DNA from: Cytophagales bacterium
GTDB lineage: Bacteria > Bacteroidota > Bacteroidia > Cytophagales > Spirosomataceae
NCBI GenBank assembly: GCA_004292855.1
Contig: RDXN01000042.1
Span: forward strand, 1-64,000
Length of the DNA: 64,000 bases
Direction of reading: 5' to 3'
How positions within the stretch are numbered: the stretch's first letter is position 1; every line of letters starts with the position of its first letter. The position numbers were made by a program, and so were the translations under genes. Below are positions 6,964 to 14,742 of the stretch, one piece after another. The notes under the pieces were generated by a model. It was not told the origin of the DNA. It was given only the letters and a program-made list of their open reading frames with translations, and did not search any database.

Positions 6964-8342
6964 ACCAATACAAGTACATCTACTTCCTCGGTATCGGGGG
7001 CATTGGCATGAGCGCGTTGGCGCGTTGGTTTCGGGTAAACGGTTATGAGGTGGCGGGCTACGACAAAACCCCAACCCCCCTGACCGATACTCTGATTGCC
7101 GAGGGCATGGCCGTACATTTTACGGAGGACGTTGAGCAGATTCCGAGTCACTTCCGGGCCAACCCCGACCAAACGCTGGTGGTTTACACGCCCGCTGTTC
7201 CCAAGAGTCACGCCGAGTATGTGTACCTAACCGAAAACGGCTTCGCCATTCAGAAACGGTCGCAGGTGCTAGGCTTACTGGCGGGCCGGATGAAAACGGT
7301 AGCTGTGGCTGGCACACACGGTAAAACCACAACTTCGTCGATGGTCGCGCACATTCTACGCCATGCGGGGGTGAACTGTGCAGCCTTTTTAGGAGGAATT
7401 ACTCAAAATTATGGCACCAATTTCTTGCTCAACGAACCCGCCGATGACCTGAGCGAGGTGGTTTGCGTGGTAGAGGCCGACGAGTTCGACCGTTCGTTTC
7501 TGACGCTCTACCCCCACTTAGCCATCGTTACGTCGACCGACGCTGACCACCTCGACATTTACGGTGATAAAAACGCTGTACTCGACTCGTTTGGCAAGTT
7601 TGTAAGTCAGATCGACGCTGACGGAGTCTTTTTCCAGCGGGCAGGTTTAACCCTAACGGAGAAAACCAGAGCCGATGTGCGCGAATACTCCCTGCAACAA
7701 GGAGCCTACCGGGCCAATAATCTGCGCATTGACGATGCTTGTTTTGTGTTCGATCTGGTCTATCCGGGGGACGTTGTGGGTGATATACGCATGATTGTGC
7801 CGGGGTTTCACAATGTTGAAAATGCCATTGCTGCCGGGGCCGTTGCGTTGGAGCTAGGGTTATCGGCCGATCAGGTACGCGATGGTCTAAACACCTATCG
7901 GGGTGTAAAGCGTCGATTTGAGTATATCCTTAAGTCAGATGAATTTGTGTTAATAGATGACTATGCCCACCATCCTGCCGAGGTGGAGGCATTTTTGTCG
8001 TCGGTGAAAGCGTTGTATCCTGACCGGGAGCTGACGGCTATTTTTCAGCCGCACCTGTTTTCTCGAACCCGTGATTTTGCCAATGAATTTGCCGAGAGTT
8101 TGTCCATTGCCGACCATGTTTGGTTGCTGGATATTTATCCGGCACGGGAATTACCTATTGAAGGCGTTAATTCTGACCTGATTGTACGTAACGTTCGGTC
8201 AAAAACCGCAATTTTGCGCACCAAAGCCGAACTACCCGACGTTGTGCGGAAAACCCGCCCGCGTTTGCTCGTCACGATTGGTGCAGGCGACATTGATGGC
8301 TTATTACCCTTGTTAAGAAATAGTCTTTTAGCCAGTAAATAA
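6960..8342 (+). CDS. murC: UDP-N-acetylmuramate--L-alanine ligase
   Basis: MurC adds the first stem-peptide residue, L-alanine, to UDP-MurNAc. The 460-residue protein shows YFLGIGGIGMSALARWF at the N-terminus, the ATP loop VAGTHGKTTTSSMVAHIL, and DDYAHHPAEVEAFL with FQPHLFSRTRDF in the last third, all standard for MurC. The frame is open much further upstream through murG, but the ATG at 6960 overlapping the murG stop begins exactly where the family begins. Thirty-three bases separate it from ftsQ. Confidence 0.97.
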   Translation: MNQYKYIYFLGIGGIGMSALARWFRVNGYEVAGYDKTPTPLTDTLIAEGMAVHFTEDVEQIPSHFRANPDQTLVVYTPAVPKSHAEYVYLTENGFAIQKRSQVLGLLAGRMKTVAVAGTHGKTTTSSMVAHILRHAGVNCAAFLGGITQNYGTNFLLNEPADDLSEVVCVVEADEFDRSFLTLYPHLAIVTSTDADHLDIYGDKNAVLDSFGKFVSQIDADGVFFQRAGLTLTEKTRADVREYSLQQGAYRANNLRIDDACFVFDLVYPGDVVGDIRMIVPGFHNVENAIAAGAVALELGLSADQVRDGLNTYRGVKRRFEYILKSDEFVLIDDYAHHPAEVEAFLSSVKALYPDRELTAIFQPHLFSRTRDFANEFAESLSIADHVWLLDIYPARELPIEGVNSDLIVRNVRSKTAILRTKAELPDVVRKTRPRLLVTIGAGDIDGLLPLLRNSLLASK

Positions 8343-8375
8343 GTTCAGACGTATTTAAATCGACCAAAGACCCAA

Positions 8376-9149
8376 ATGTTTTCTACTTTTAGGCTAAATA
8401 AGCGGCTGGCGTGGACATTGGGAGTCGGTATTACTCTCCTGGGACTGATTACTTTCACCGAAGCGCGACAGGAACAGAAACATTGCCGCGAGGTAGTGAT
8501 TGCATTGGACAAGGTCGACGGGCATCAGTTCTTGTCCCGTCGCGATGTTACCGGTTACCTTACCAATGAAGGTAGCGATCCGGTAATTGGTGCGTCGTTC
8601 GACGAACTCGACTTCCGGCAACTGGAAGAGCGATTGAAGCGACACGGACTGGTAAAAAATTGTCAGGTTTCGCGTGACCTGACGGGCAATCTACTCGTCA
8701 GTGTTGAGCAGCCCCGGCCAATTGCGCGGCTTGTGTCGCTGGGCGACGGATTACAGTTTGTGCAGGGACAGTATGTGAGCGAAGAGGGACGTTTCTTCCC
8801 GATTTCGATGAACCATACCGTCCGGGTACCGTTGCTGACAGGGGGGTATTTTGCTAATCGTACAGGTCTGACCGATTCAACGAGTCGAGGGGTTGTTGAA
8901 CTGCTGACCATGATTCGGAAAGACCCGTTCTGGCAGGCACAGATTACCGAAATTGACGTGAGCAAACAGGGTGCCGTTACGATGTGGCCTACGTATGGAA
9001 AGCACCGCATCGAGTTGGGCTTACCCATACATTTGGAATTGAAGTTTAAGAAGTTGAAATTGTTCTATAAATCAATCCTTTCCGCTAAAGGTTGGGAGCG
9101 ATACAGTCGGGTAAATGTCCAGTACCGTAATCAAATAGTGTGCGAATGA
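8376..9149 (+). CDS. ftsQ: Cell division protein FtsQ/DivIB
   Basis: A bitopic division protein that links the cytoplasmic ring to septal synthesis. The 257-residue protein has a short cytoplasmic tail, one membrane helix (about residues 13-28, TLGVGITLLGLITF), then a POTRA-like region (VVIALDKVDGHQFLSRRDV through VSVEQPRPIARL) and a beta-rich domain. Sequence conservation in FtsQ is low, so the call rests on this architecture and on the invariant slot between murC and ftsA. Its stop overlaps the ftsA start by four bases. Confidence 0.9.
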   Translation: MFSTFRLNKRLAWTLGVGITLLGLITFTEARQEQKHCREVVIALDKVDGHQFLSRRDVTGYLTNEGSDPVIGASFDELDFRQLEERLKRHGLVKNCQVSRDLTGNLLVSVEQPRPIARLVSLGDGLQFVQGQYVSEEGRFFPISMNHTVRVPLLTGGYFANRTGLTDSTSRGVVELLTMIRKDPFWQAQITEIDVSKQGAVTMWPTYGKHRIELGLPIHLELKFKKLKLFYKSILSAKGWERYSRVNVQYRNQIVCE

Positions 9150-10519
9150 CAGCGTTGAAAAGTGATCAAATCGTGGTTGGACTCGACATTGGCAGCACTA
9201 AGGTGTGTGCGGTGGCCGGTCGGTTAATTCGCAACAAAGATTATCCCACCCTGGAAGTGCTGGGCGTTGGCCGTGTCGATTCGGGGGGTGTTACGCGCGG
9301 CTCTGTCGTGAATATCAACAAAACCGTATCGGCCATTAATCAGGCTATCGAAGAGGCTGGTAATCAGGCCGATATTGACATTGGTATTGTCAACGTTGGC
9401 TTCAGCAGCAACACCATCAGTGCGCGTCGGCAGGTGGGTAGCATTACCCGCAGCTCACCCGGCGACGAAGTGGCCCCCTCCGACATCGAGCATCTGCTGA
9501 ACGACATGTACCGGTCGGTAATTCCGCCCGGTAATGAGATCGTACACGTGTTACCAATGGATTTCACGGTCGATAGTGAGCCGGGGATTGAAGATCCTGT
9601 TGGCCGCAACGGCGTGAAACTGGGGGCTGACTTTCAGATTGTTATGGCTCCGGCGAATGCCGCTTTGAATACCAAAAAGTGTATCGAACGCGCAGCCAAC
9701 AACACCCTCAAGCGCGATCAATTGGTGCTGTCGGTGCTGGCATCGGGCATGGCCGTGTTGACCGAAGACGAAAAACAGGCTGGCGTTGCGCTGGTCGATA
9801 TTGGTGGTGGTACTACCGATATTGCCATTTATCACCGTAACGTCCTGCGCTATATTTCAATTCTGCCCTGGGCGGGCAAAAGCCTTACCGACGACATTGA
9901 GCAAGGGTGCAAGGTGCTGAGCAATCATGCCGAGCAAATCAAGGTTCGGTTTGGTAATGCAAACCCTGCCGATAGTCGCCTGAACGAGGTGGTATCGGTG
10001 CCGGGGTTAGTAAACCGTCAGCCGAAAGACGTACTGTTGCGCAACGTGTCGCTTATCATGGAAGACCGGCTCAAAGAGATTGCGGCTTTGGTGCAAGCCG
10101 AGATTTTACGGTCGGGCTTCGAACATAAACTGCTGGGGGGTATCGTGCTGACGGGTGGAACGGCTTCGACACCCAACATTGAGTCGATCTTCAAACGAGT
10201 GACCAATATGGACGTGCGCGTGGGTTACCCCGAATGTCTTGAGCACAACGGTCGTGCCGATTTGGTCAGCGACCCGTCGTACGCTACTGCATTGGGGCTG
10301 GTTTGGGCTGGCTTTAAACAGGTCGATGAGCGGATTCCATTTATTAGTTCGCAGGCAACGACTACCTCGCCGAAACCGACACCCTCAACTACGAGTGGAG
10401 GTTATCGCCCCCCAACTCCCCCGCCCGTTCAGGATGAGCAACCAAAAGAAGGGCTGATCTCGAAAATCCGAAAATTCTTCTCCGGCGACGAGTTCATTGA
10501 GAAAAAAGATACGTATTAA
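9146..10519 (+). CDS. ftsA: Cell division protein FtsA, actin-like membrane anchor of FtsZ
   Basis: FtsA is an ATP-binding actin homologue that tethers FtsZ to the membrane. The 457-residue protein has the phosphate-1 loop VVGLDIGSTKVCAVAG, the SHS2/1C region, VALVDIGGGTTDIAIY (phosphate 2) and GGIVLTGGTASTPNIE (adenosine loop). A Thr/Pro-rich linker leads to the amphipathic membrane-targeting helix EGLISKIRKFFSGDEF at the C-terminus. A GTG six bases upstream is possible, but the ATG overlapping the ftsQ stop (ATGA) is preferred. Confidence 0.96.
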   Translation: MTALKSDQIVVGLDIGSTKVCAVAGRLIRNKDYPTLEVLGVGRVDSGGVTRGSVVNINKTVSAINQAIEEAGNQADIDIGIVNVGFSSNTISARRQVGSITRSSPGDEVAPSDIEHLLNDMYRSVIPPGNEIVHVLPMDFTVDSEPGIEDPVGRNGVKLGADFQIVMAPANAALNTKKCIERAANNTLKRDQLVLSVLASGMAVLTEDEKQAGVALVDIGGGTTDIAIYHRNVLRYISILPWAGKSLTDDIEQGCKVLSNHAEQIKVRFGNANPADSRLNEVVSVPGLVNRQPKDVLLRNVSLIMEDRLKEIAALVQAEILRSGFEHKLLGGIVLTGGTASTPNIESIFKRVTNMDVRVGYPECLEHNGRADLVSDPSYATALGLVWAGFKQVDERIPFISSQATTTSPKPTPSTTSGGYRPPTPPPVQDEQPKEGLISKIRKFFSGDEFIEKKDTY

Positions 10520-10552
10520 CTTGTACCACAGTCATTTGTAACCTTGACACCT

Positions 10553-12031
10553 ATGAACACGATGCTTGACCACGCATATATCTACGACCCACAGGAGGAC
10601 AGCGGCCCGATCATTAAGGTGATTGGCGTTGGTGGTGCGGGCGGCAATGCCGTGAAACACATGGTGAAATTAGGCGTAAAAGATGTCAGTTTCGCCGTTT
10701 GTAATACCGACCGGCAGGCCCTGCTGAACATGCCCGTGCCCGTTAAAGTGCAACTTGGCGATGGATTGGGAGCCGGTACGGAGTCGGAAGCGGGGGAGAA
10801 AGCCGCCCGCGACGGTATCGACGAGATCAGAAACCTGCTTGCCCCGCCTACGAAAATGGTGTTCATTACCGCCGGTATGGGTGGCGGCACAGGCACGGGT
10901 GCGGCTCCGGTTGTGGCCGAGGTGGCACGTGAGCTTAAGTTATTGACCGTGGCCGTTGTAACGGCTCCGTACTGGTATGAGGGAACCGAGAAGAAAGAAC
11001 AGGCTATGCGCGGTATTGAGCGGCTCAAACAAAGCTGCGATACGGTGCTGGTCGTCCTGAACGATAAACTAGCCGAACTCTACGGCGAGCTTGAATGGAC
11101 CGAAGCGTACGGGCACGCCGATAACGTGCTGGCCAATGCCGTGAAGTCGATTGCCGAGATTATCACGACGCAGGGCGATATAAACGCCGACTTTGCCGAC
11201 GTGAAAAAGGTGTTGAGCAATGCTGGTCAGTCGGTGATGGGGTCGGCGGAAGGCGACGGCGACAACCGGGCCTTGGATGCGATCAAGGCCGCCCTGAACT
11301 CGCCCCTACTCAACGACCGCGATATTCGTGGAGCCAAACGGGTGCTACTCACCGTAGCATCGAGCAAAGAAAAAGGCATGAAAATGAATGAGTTAACCCT
11401 CATTTCAAAGTACGTGACCGAGAAAATCCAGGTGGAAGCACGTATGGTGAAGGTAGGAGCCATTGTTGACAAAACATTGGGTACCAAACTGCGCGTGACC
11501 ATCATTGCCGCTGGTTTCGATGGGGGCGACGACCTGGGCGAGTTTCTGGCTCCGGGCGGTTTGCCCGACGTTGAGGTTGGAAGCAAGGAGGATATCAAAC
11601 ATCTGCCTCACGACTCTAAAACCGACGAAAAAGAACGTTTAGTAAAGAGTGATTCGTTGCCAATCACCACATTTGAGCCAACACCTCAAGAAGTTGAACC
11701 TGAGTTAGTTGAATTGGAGGAGGTTTCATTTGAACCGGCGCCGTTCATGAATCAGACCCCAACGCGTACTGTTTCGGTGGAGCCGGGAAGTGTTGTTACG
11801 GTGCCAACCCGCTCAGACCGACCAGCCTCTGCCCCCATCGTGACCATGCCGACCGATGCACCGGGCGTGAACGACAGTGAGCAAATTGGGCGCATGATCG
11901 ACGATTTTCTGCACAACCGTGTTCCAGAACGCGATCTGGAGACACCTGCCTATCTGCGCCATAAAGTTGCCTTGTTCGATATGCAGCTTATTCCCGAAGG
12001 CGAACTAGTCCGGTATCGGTTGAGCGATTAG
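10553..12031 (+). CDS. ftsZ: Cell division GTPase FtsZ
   Basis: The tubulin homologue that forms the division ring. The 492-residue protein has IKVIGVGGAGGNAVKHM, the tubulin signature GGGTGTGAAPVVAEVA near residue 110, and NADFADVKKVLSNAG in the T7 synergy region. A long variable linker (about residues 365-460) leads to a conserved-tail candidate ETPAYLRHKVALF, which resembles the FtsA-binding peptide, but it is followed by about 18 more residues instead of ending the protein. The start is taken at the ATG at 10553; a TTG at 10544 and an ATG at 10562 are alternatives. The next gene follows after five bases. Confidence 0.96.
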   Translation: MNTMLDHAYIYDPQEDSGPIIKVIGVGGAGGNAVKHMVKLGVKDVSFAVCNTDRQALLNMPVPVKVQLGDGLGAGTESEAGEKAARDGIDEIRNLLAPPTKMVFITAGMGGGTGTGAAPVVAEVARELKLLTVAVVTAPYWYEGTEKKEQAMRGIERLKQSCDTVLVVLNDKLAELYGELEWTEAYGHADNVLANAVKSIAEIITTQGDINADFADVKKVLSNAGQSVMGSAEGDGDNRALDAIKAALNSPLLNDRDIRGAKRVLLTVASSKEKGMKMNELTLISKYVTEKIQVEARMVKVGAIVDKTLGTKLRVTIIAAGFDGGDDLGEFLAPGGLPDVEVGSKEDIKHLPHDSKTDEKERLVKSDSLPITTFEPTPQEVEPELVELEEVSFEPAPFMNQTPTRTVSVEPGSVVTVPTRSDRPASAPIVTMPTDAPGVNDSEQIGRMIDDFLHNRVPERDLETPAYLRHKVALFDMQLIPEGELVRYRLSD

Positions 12032-12036
12032 GCCCA

Positions 12037-12735
12037 ATGACTGCCGCGCTTGTTAAGCAACATATTCTGAGCCACGAACAGCCTGAACGGGCCTCGTTCG
12101 TGGCTCGTTTTTTTCAGACCGGGCCGGGGCAGTATGCCGAGGGAGACCAGTTCCTAGGCCTCTCGATGCCGCAACAGCACGCTATCGCCAAAGAATTTCT
12201 GGCCTTGCCGTCGGGCGAAGTGGAGCAATTGGTACGCGACCGGTACCACGAATGCCGCATGGTAGGGCTGCTGATTTGGGCAAAGCAATCTCGAAAAAGT
12301 GGCCCAGTTGGGCGTCAGGCTATTCTGGAGCAATACTTAGCCCATGTGCAATACATCAACAACTGGGATTTGGTGGACTCTTCCTGCCCAACAATTGTAG
12401 GCGAGACGCTCTTGGAGGAAGATCGTTCGGTATTATATGACCTGGCGGCAGTCGAACACCTCTGGAGCCAACGTATCGCGATGGTCTCAACCCTTGCTTT
12501 TATCCGTAAAGGCCAGTTTTCGGATACGTTCGCCCTAGCCGAGCGGCTCCTGAACCACCGGCACGATCTAATTCACAAAGCCATTGGCTGGATGCTCCGC
12601 GAAGTAGGGAAACGCAACCCGGAAGGGCTGGAAGAGTTTCTGCACGACCACGTCCGGCAACTCCCACGCACGAGCCTGCGTTACGCCATCGAGCGGTTTG
12701 AACCGGGTAAGCGGCAGTATTACCTGAAACTATGA
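12037..12735 (+). CDS. DNA alkylation repair protein, AlkD-like HEAT fold
   Basis: A 232-residue all-helical protein of the DNA alkylation repair family, whose AlkD members excise alkylated bases using HEAT-like repeats. Characteristic pieces are FLGLSMPQQHAIAKEF, HECRMVGLLIWAKQ, INNWDLVDSS and AIGWMLREVGKRNP. It lies five bases after ftsZ in the same direction and so is probably a passenger at the end of the division cluster. It converges on the KDPG aldolase gene with a 20-base gap that shows no strong hairpin. Confidence 0.85.
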   Translation: MTAALVKQHILSHEQPERASFVARFFQTGPGQYAEGDQFLGLSMPQQHAIAKEFLALPSGEVEQLVRDRYHECRMVGLLIWAKQSRKSGPVGRQAILEQYLAHVQYINNWDLVDSSCPTIVGETLLEEDRSVLYDLAAVEHLWSQRIAMVSTLAFIRKGQFSDTFALAERLLNHRHDLIHKAIGWMLREVGKRNPEGLEEFLHDHVRQLPRTSLRYAIERFEPGKRQYYLKL

Positions 12736-12755
12736 AGGCAGATAGACGCTAGGGG

Positions 12756-13400
12756 TTATAAACTCCTCAACACGCTTATTGCCTGGGCCACTGTCTGCCG
12801 GATGGTGGCCCAGTTTTTTTCGGCGATGGCCTGCTTACTGAACAACTGCGACCCCATGCCCACGCACGAGACCCCAGCTCCAAACCATGTGCCCAGGCTC
12901 TCGGCAGTGGGTTCTACGCCCCCCGTAACCATCAGTTGAACGTCGGGCATGACACTCTTAACCGAGCGCACAAACGCCGGTCCAACCACCTCGCCCGGAA
13001 ATACCTTGACCAGTTCAGCACCTTGTTGCCGGGCGTTAAACACCTCGGTGACGGTCATACACCCCGGCGACCATAAAAGGCCTTTTTGGTGGCACCAGGC
13101 CCCAACGGCGGGGTTCATGATCGGGCTAACGATGAAATCAGCCCCGGCTTCGGCAAACGTTTCGGCCATTGGAACGTCCCAGATGGTCCCGGCTCCTAAG
13201 AGCATATCGGGCATATCGCGCTTGACGAGGGCGGCAACCTCCCGGAAGTTATCGAGGGCTTGCGCGTTGCGGTTTGTGTACTCAAACGCTCGCAGACCGC
13301 CGTCGTAGCAGGCCCGCACGATGGCAAGGCTCACCTCAAGGTCGGGGTGCGAAAAAACCGGGATGATACCGGCACGGGTTATGGAAGAAATGTCGATCAT
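12756..13400 (-). CDS. eda: KDPG/KHG aldolase
   Basis: A class I aldolase that splits 2-keto-3-deoxy-6-phosphogluconate to pyruvate and glyceraldehyde 3-phosphate (Entner-Doudoroff or hexuronate breakdown), and may also act on 4-hydroxy-2-oxoglutarate. The 214-residue TIM barrel shows AFEYTNRN with the catalytic Glu, LGAGTIWDV, FIVSPIMNPAV, and ELVKVFPGEVVG with the Schiff-base Lys; the family more often has KFFPA here. MVTGGVEPT and GVSCVGMGSQLF complete the pattern. It sits 11 bases downstream of the NlpC/P60 gene on the same strand. No edd or kdgK gene is nearby. Confidence 0.9.
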   Translation of the reverse strand: MIDISSITRAGIIPVFSHPDLEVSLAIVRACYDGGLRAFEYTNRNAQALDNFREVAALVKRDMPDMLLGAGTIWDVPMAETFAEAGADFIVSPIMNPAVGAWCHQKGLLWSPGCMTVTEVFNARQQGAELVKVFPGEVVGPAFVRSVKSVMPDVQLMVTGGVEPTAESLGTWFGAGVSCVGMGSQLFSKQAIAEKNWATIRQTVAQAISVLRSL

Positions 13401-13411
13401 GTAAAAACGGA

Positions 13412-14536
13412 TCAGTTAGGGGTTCGCATACGCTTGGCACGCAAAAACCGCTTTAGCTCGTACTCGTTAAAATTAGGTGCTTTGGGGTCTAAACTAGCCA
13501 CGCGGATGTGGCCCGATGCGTGAATAAACTCGTTATTCCCCAACCACATGCCTACATGTACAACCCGTTCGGGCTTAGTGGTGGTGGCCGATGGTCCAAA
13601 AAACAGCAAATCGCCGGGGCGAAGTTGCGAGAAGTCGTTGTTGGGGGTGGGCACGAGCGTTCCCTCGTGTACCTGTTGCGAGGCATCCCGCTGAAGCATG
13701 TGCCCGTTCAGGAAATAGACCGTCTTCGTGAAGCCGCTACAATCCATGCCCTTCACCGAGGTGCCGCCCCACAGATAGGGAATGCCCATGAGTCGCTTGG
13801 CTGTCTTGACAAGATTCTCTTCGGTTATGGCTCGGCTTGCCCGCCATTGTTCGTAGAGTTGAGCGTCGGTCCGGCTTATGAAGCCCGTTCGGCCATCGGG
13901 GTATTGAACCTGATAAAACGAGAGCGATTCATCGAGCAAGGTCAGCACGTTGCCCGCTACCAAATCCGAAACGGTTTGTGATTCGCGGTCGGGCTGTGTG
14001 TAGCAAAAGCCAAACGGTTGGGTGTAGATGAGCTTACGGGTTTGCTCCCAAGCCGCAAATTGCGCTTTGGTCATCCGCTCGAAGCCCCCGAAATCGACCC
14101 AGGCCAGATAACCATCGGGCGATTGAACCAGATACCAGCCCCGGTCTTTGTCCCACACGCGCAAGGGCATTCCGAGCAGGGCCTGCGTAGCTAGTTCGGC
14201 CCCGTCGCGAGGGTCGGAGCGGAGGTTGGCCACCGAAACCGTCACGACTGCATACGTTTTGCCTTCCAGCGATGGCGCGGGCAACACCTGAATAGCGTCT
14301 TTGTACGCCACCTTTTCTCCGTCGAGCCGGGATAGTAAATCGAGTTTGGCCTGGGGCAGATTGGTTTTGCCCACCAGCGTTCCAGTGGAATCAAGCTTCA
14401 CCGAAAACAGAGCCACCCGACCATCGGGCGCGTATTGCTGCCGAACGGCGTTGATCGTTGCTGTCACAGGCGTTTGGGCCGGGCAAACAACGGTGAGTAC
14501 ACAGAGTATAAAGCAGACTAGAAGTCGAGTAAGCAT
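13412..14536 (-). CDS. Exported NlpC/P60 peptidase with SH3-like domains
   Basis: A probable cell-wall gamma-D-glutamyl endopeptidase that cuts peptidoglycan stem peptides outside the inner membrane. The 374-residue protein has a signal peptide (LLVCFILCVLTVVC), two SH3b-like segments (about residues 75-195, with GWYLVQSPDGYLAWVDF and FYQVQYPDGRTGFI), then an NlpC/P60 domain with catalytic Cys in GMDCSGFTKTVY, His in VVHVGMWLG and third residue in EFIHASGHI. The frame opens at 14596, but the ATG at 14536 begins the signal peptide. It resembles YkfC-type enzymes; a dipeptide epimerase that would take the next step is encoded at 23.5-24.5 kb. Confidence 0.88.
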   Translation of the reverse strand: MLTRLLVCFILCVLTVVCPAQTPVTATINAVRQQYAPDGRVALFSVKLDSTGTLVGKTNLPQAKLDLLSRLDGEKVAYKDAIQVLPAPSLEGKTYAVVTVSVANLRSDPRDGAELATQALLGMPLRVWDKDRGWYLVQSPDGYLAWVDFGGFERMTKAQFAAWEQTRKLIYTQPFGFCYTQPDRESQTVSDLVAGNVLTLLDESLSFYQVQYPDGRTGFISRTDAQLYEQWRASRAITEENLVKTAKRLMGIPYLWGGTSVKGMDCSGFTKTVYFLNGHMLQRDASQQVHEGTLVPTPNNDFSQLRPGDLLFFGPSATTTKPERVVHVGMWLGNNEFIHASGHIRVASLDPKAPNFNEYELKRFLRAKRMRTPN

Positions 14537-14708
14537 ACGGCAAGATAGAGAAAATGGTAGTCTTCTCCGCAATCGTTCCCCACCAAAATACTCCATTGTG
14601 AAGTTAAGCGTAAGGGGCAGTCAACTACGGGTACGGTTTGATAACATTGAGTCAATACATACTGCTTAATGATAAATTCTGCTTAACGTAGCCCCGATAG
14701 TGGTCCGG

Positions 14709-14716
14709 TAATTTTG
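14709..14716 (+). promoter_or_regulatory. Putative -7 box for the TonB receptor
   Basis: TAATTTTG matches TAnnTTTG, 26 bases before the receptor ATG, in the divergent gap with the NlpC/P60 gene. No clear -33 TTG was found. Confidence 0.5.
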
Positions 14717-14742
14717 TGGTCGAAACATATACACCTCACTGT

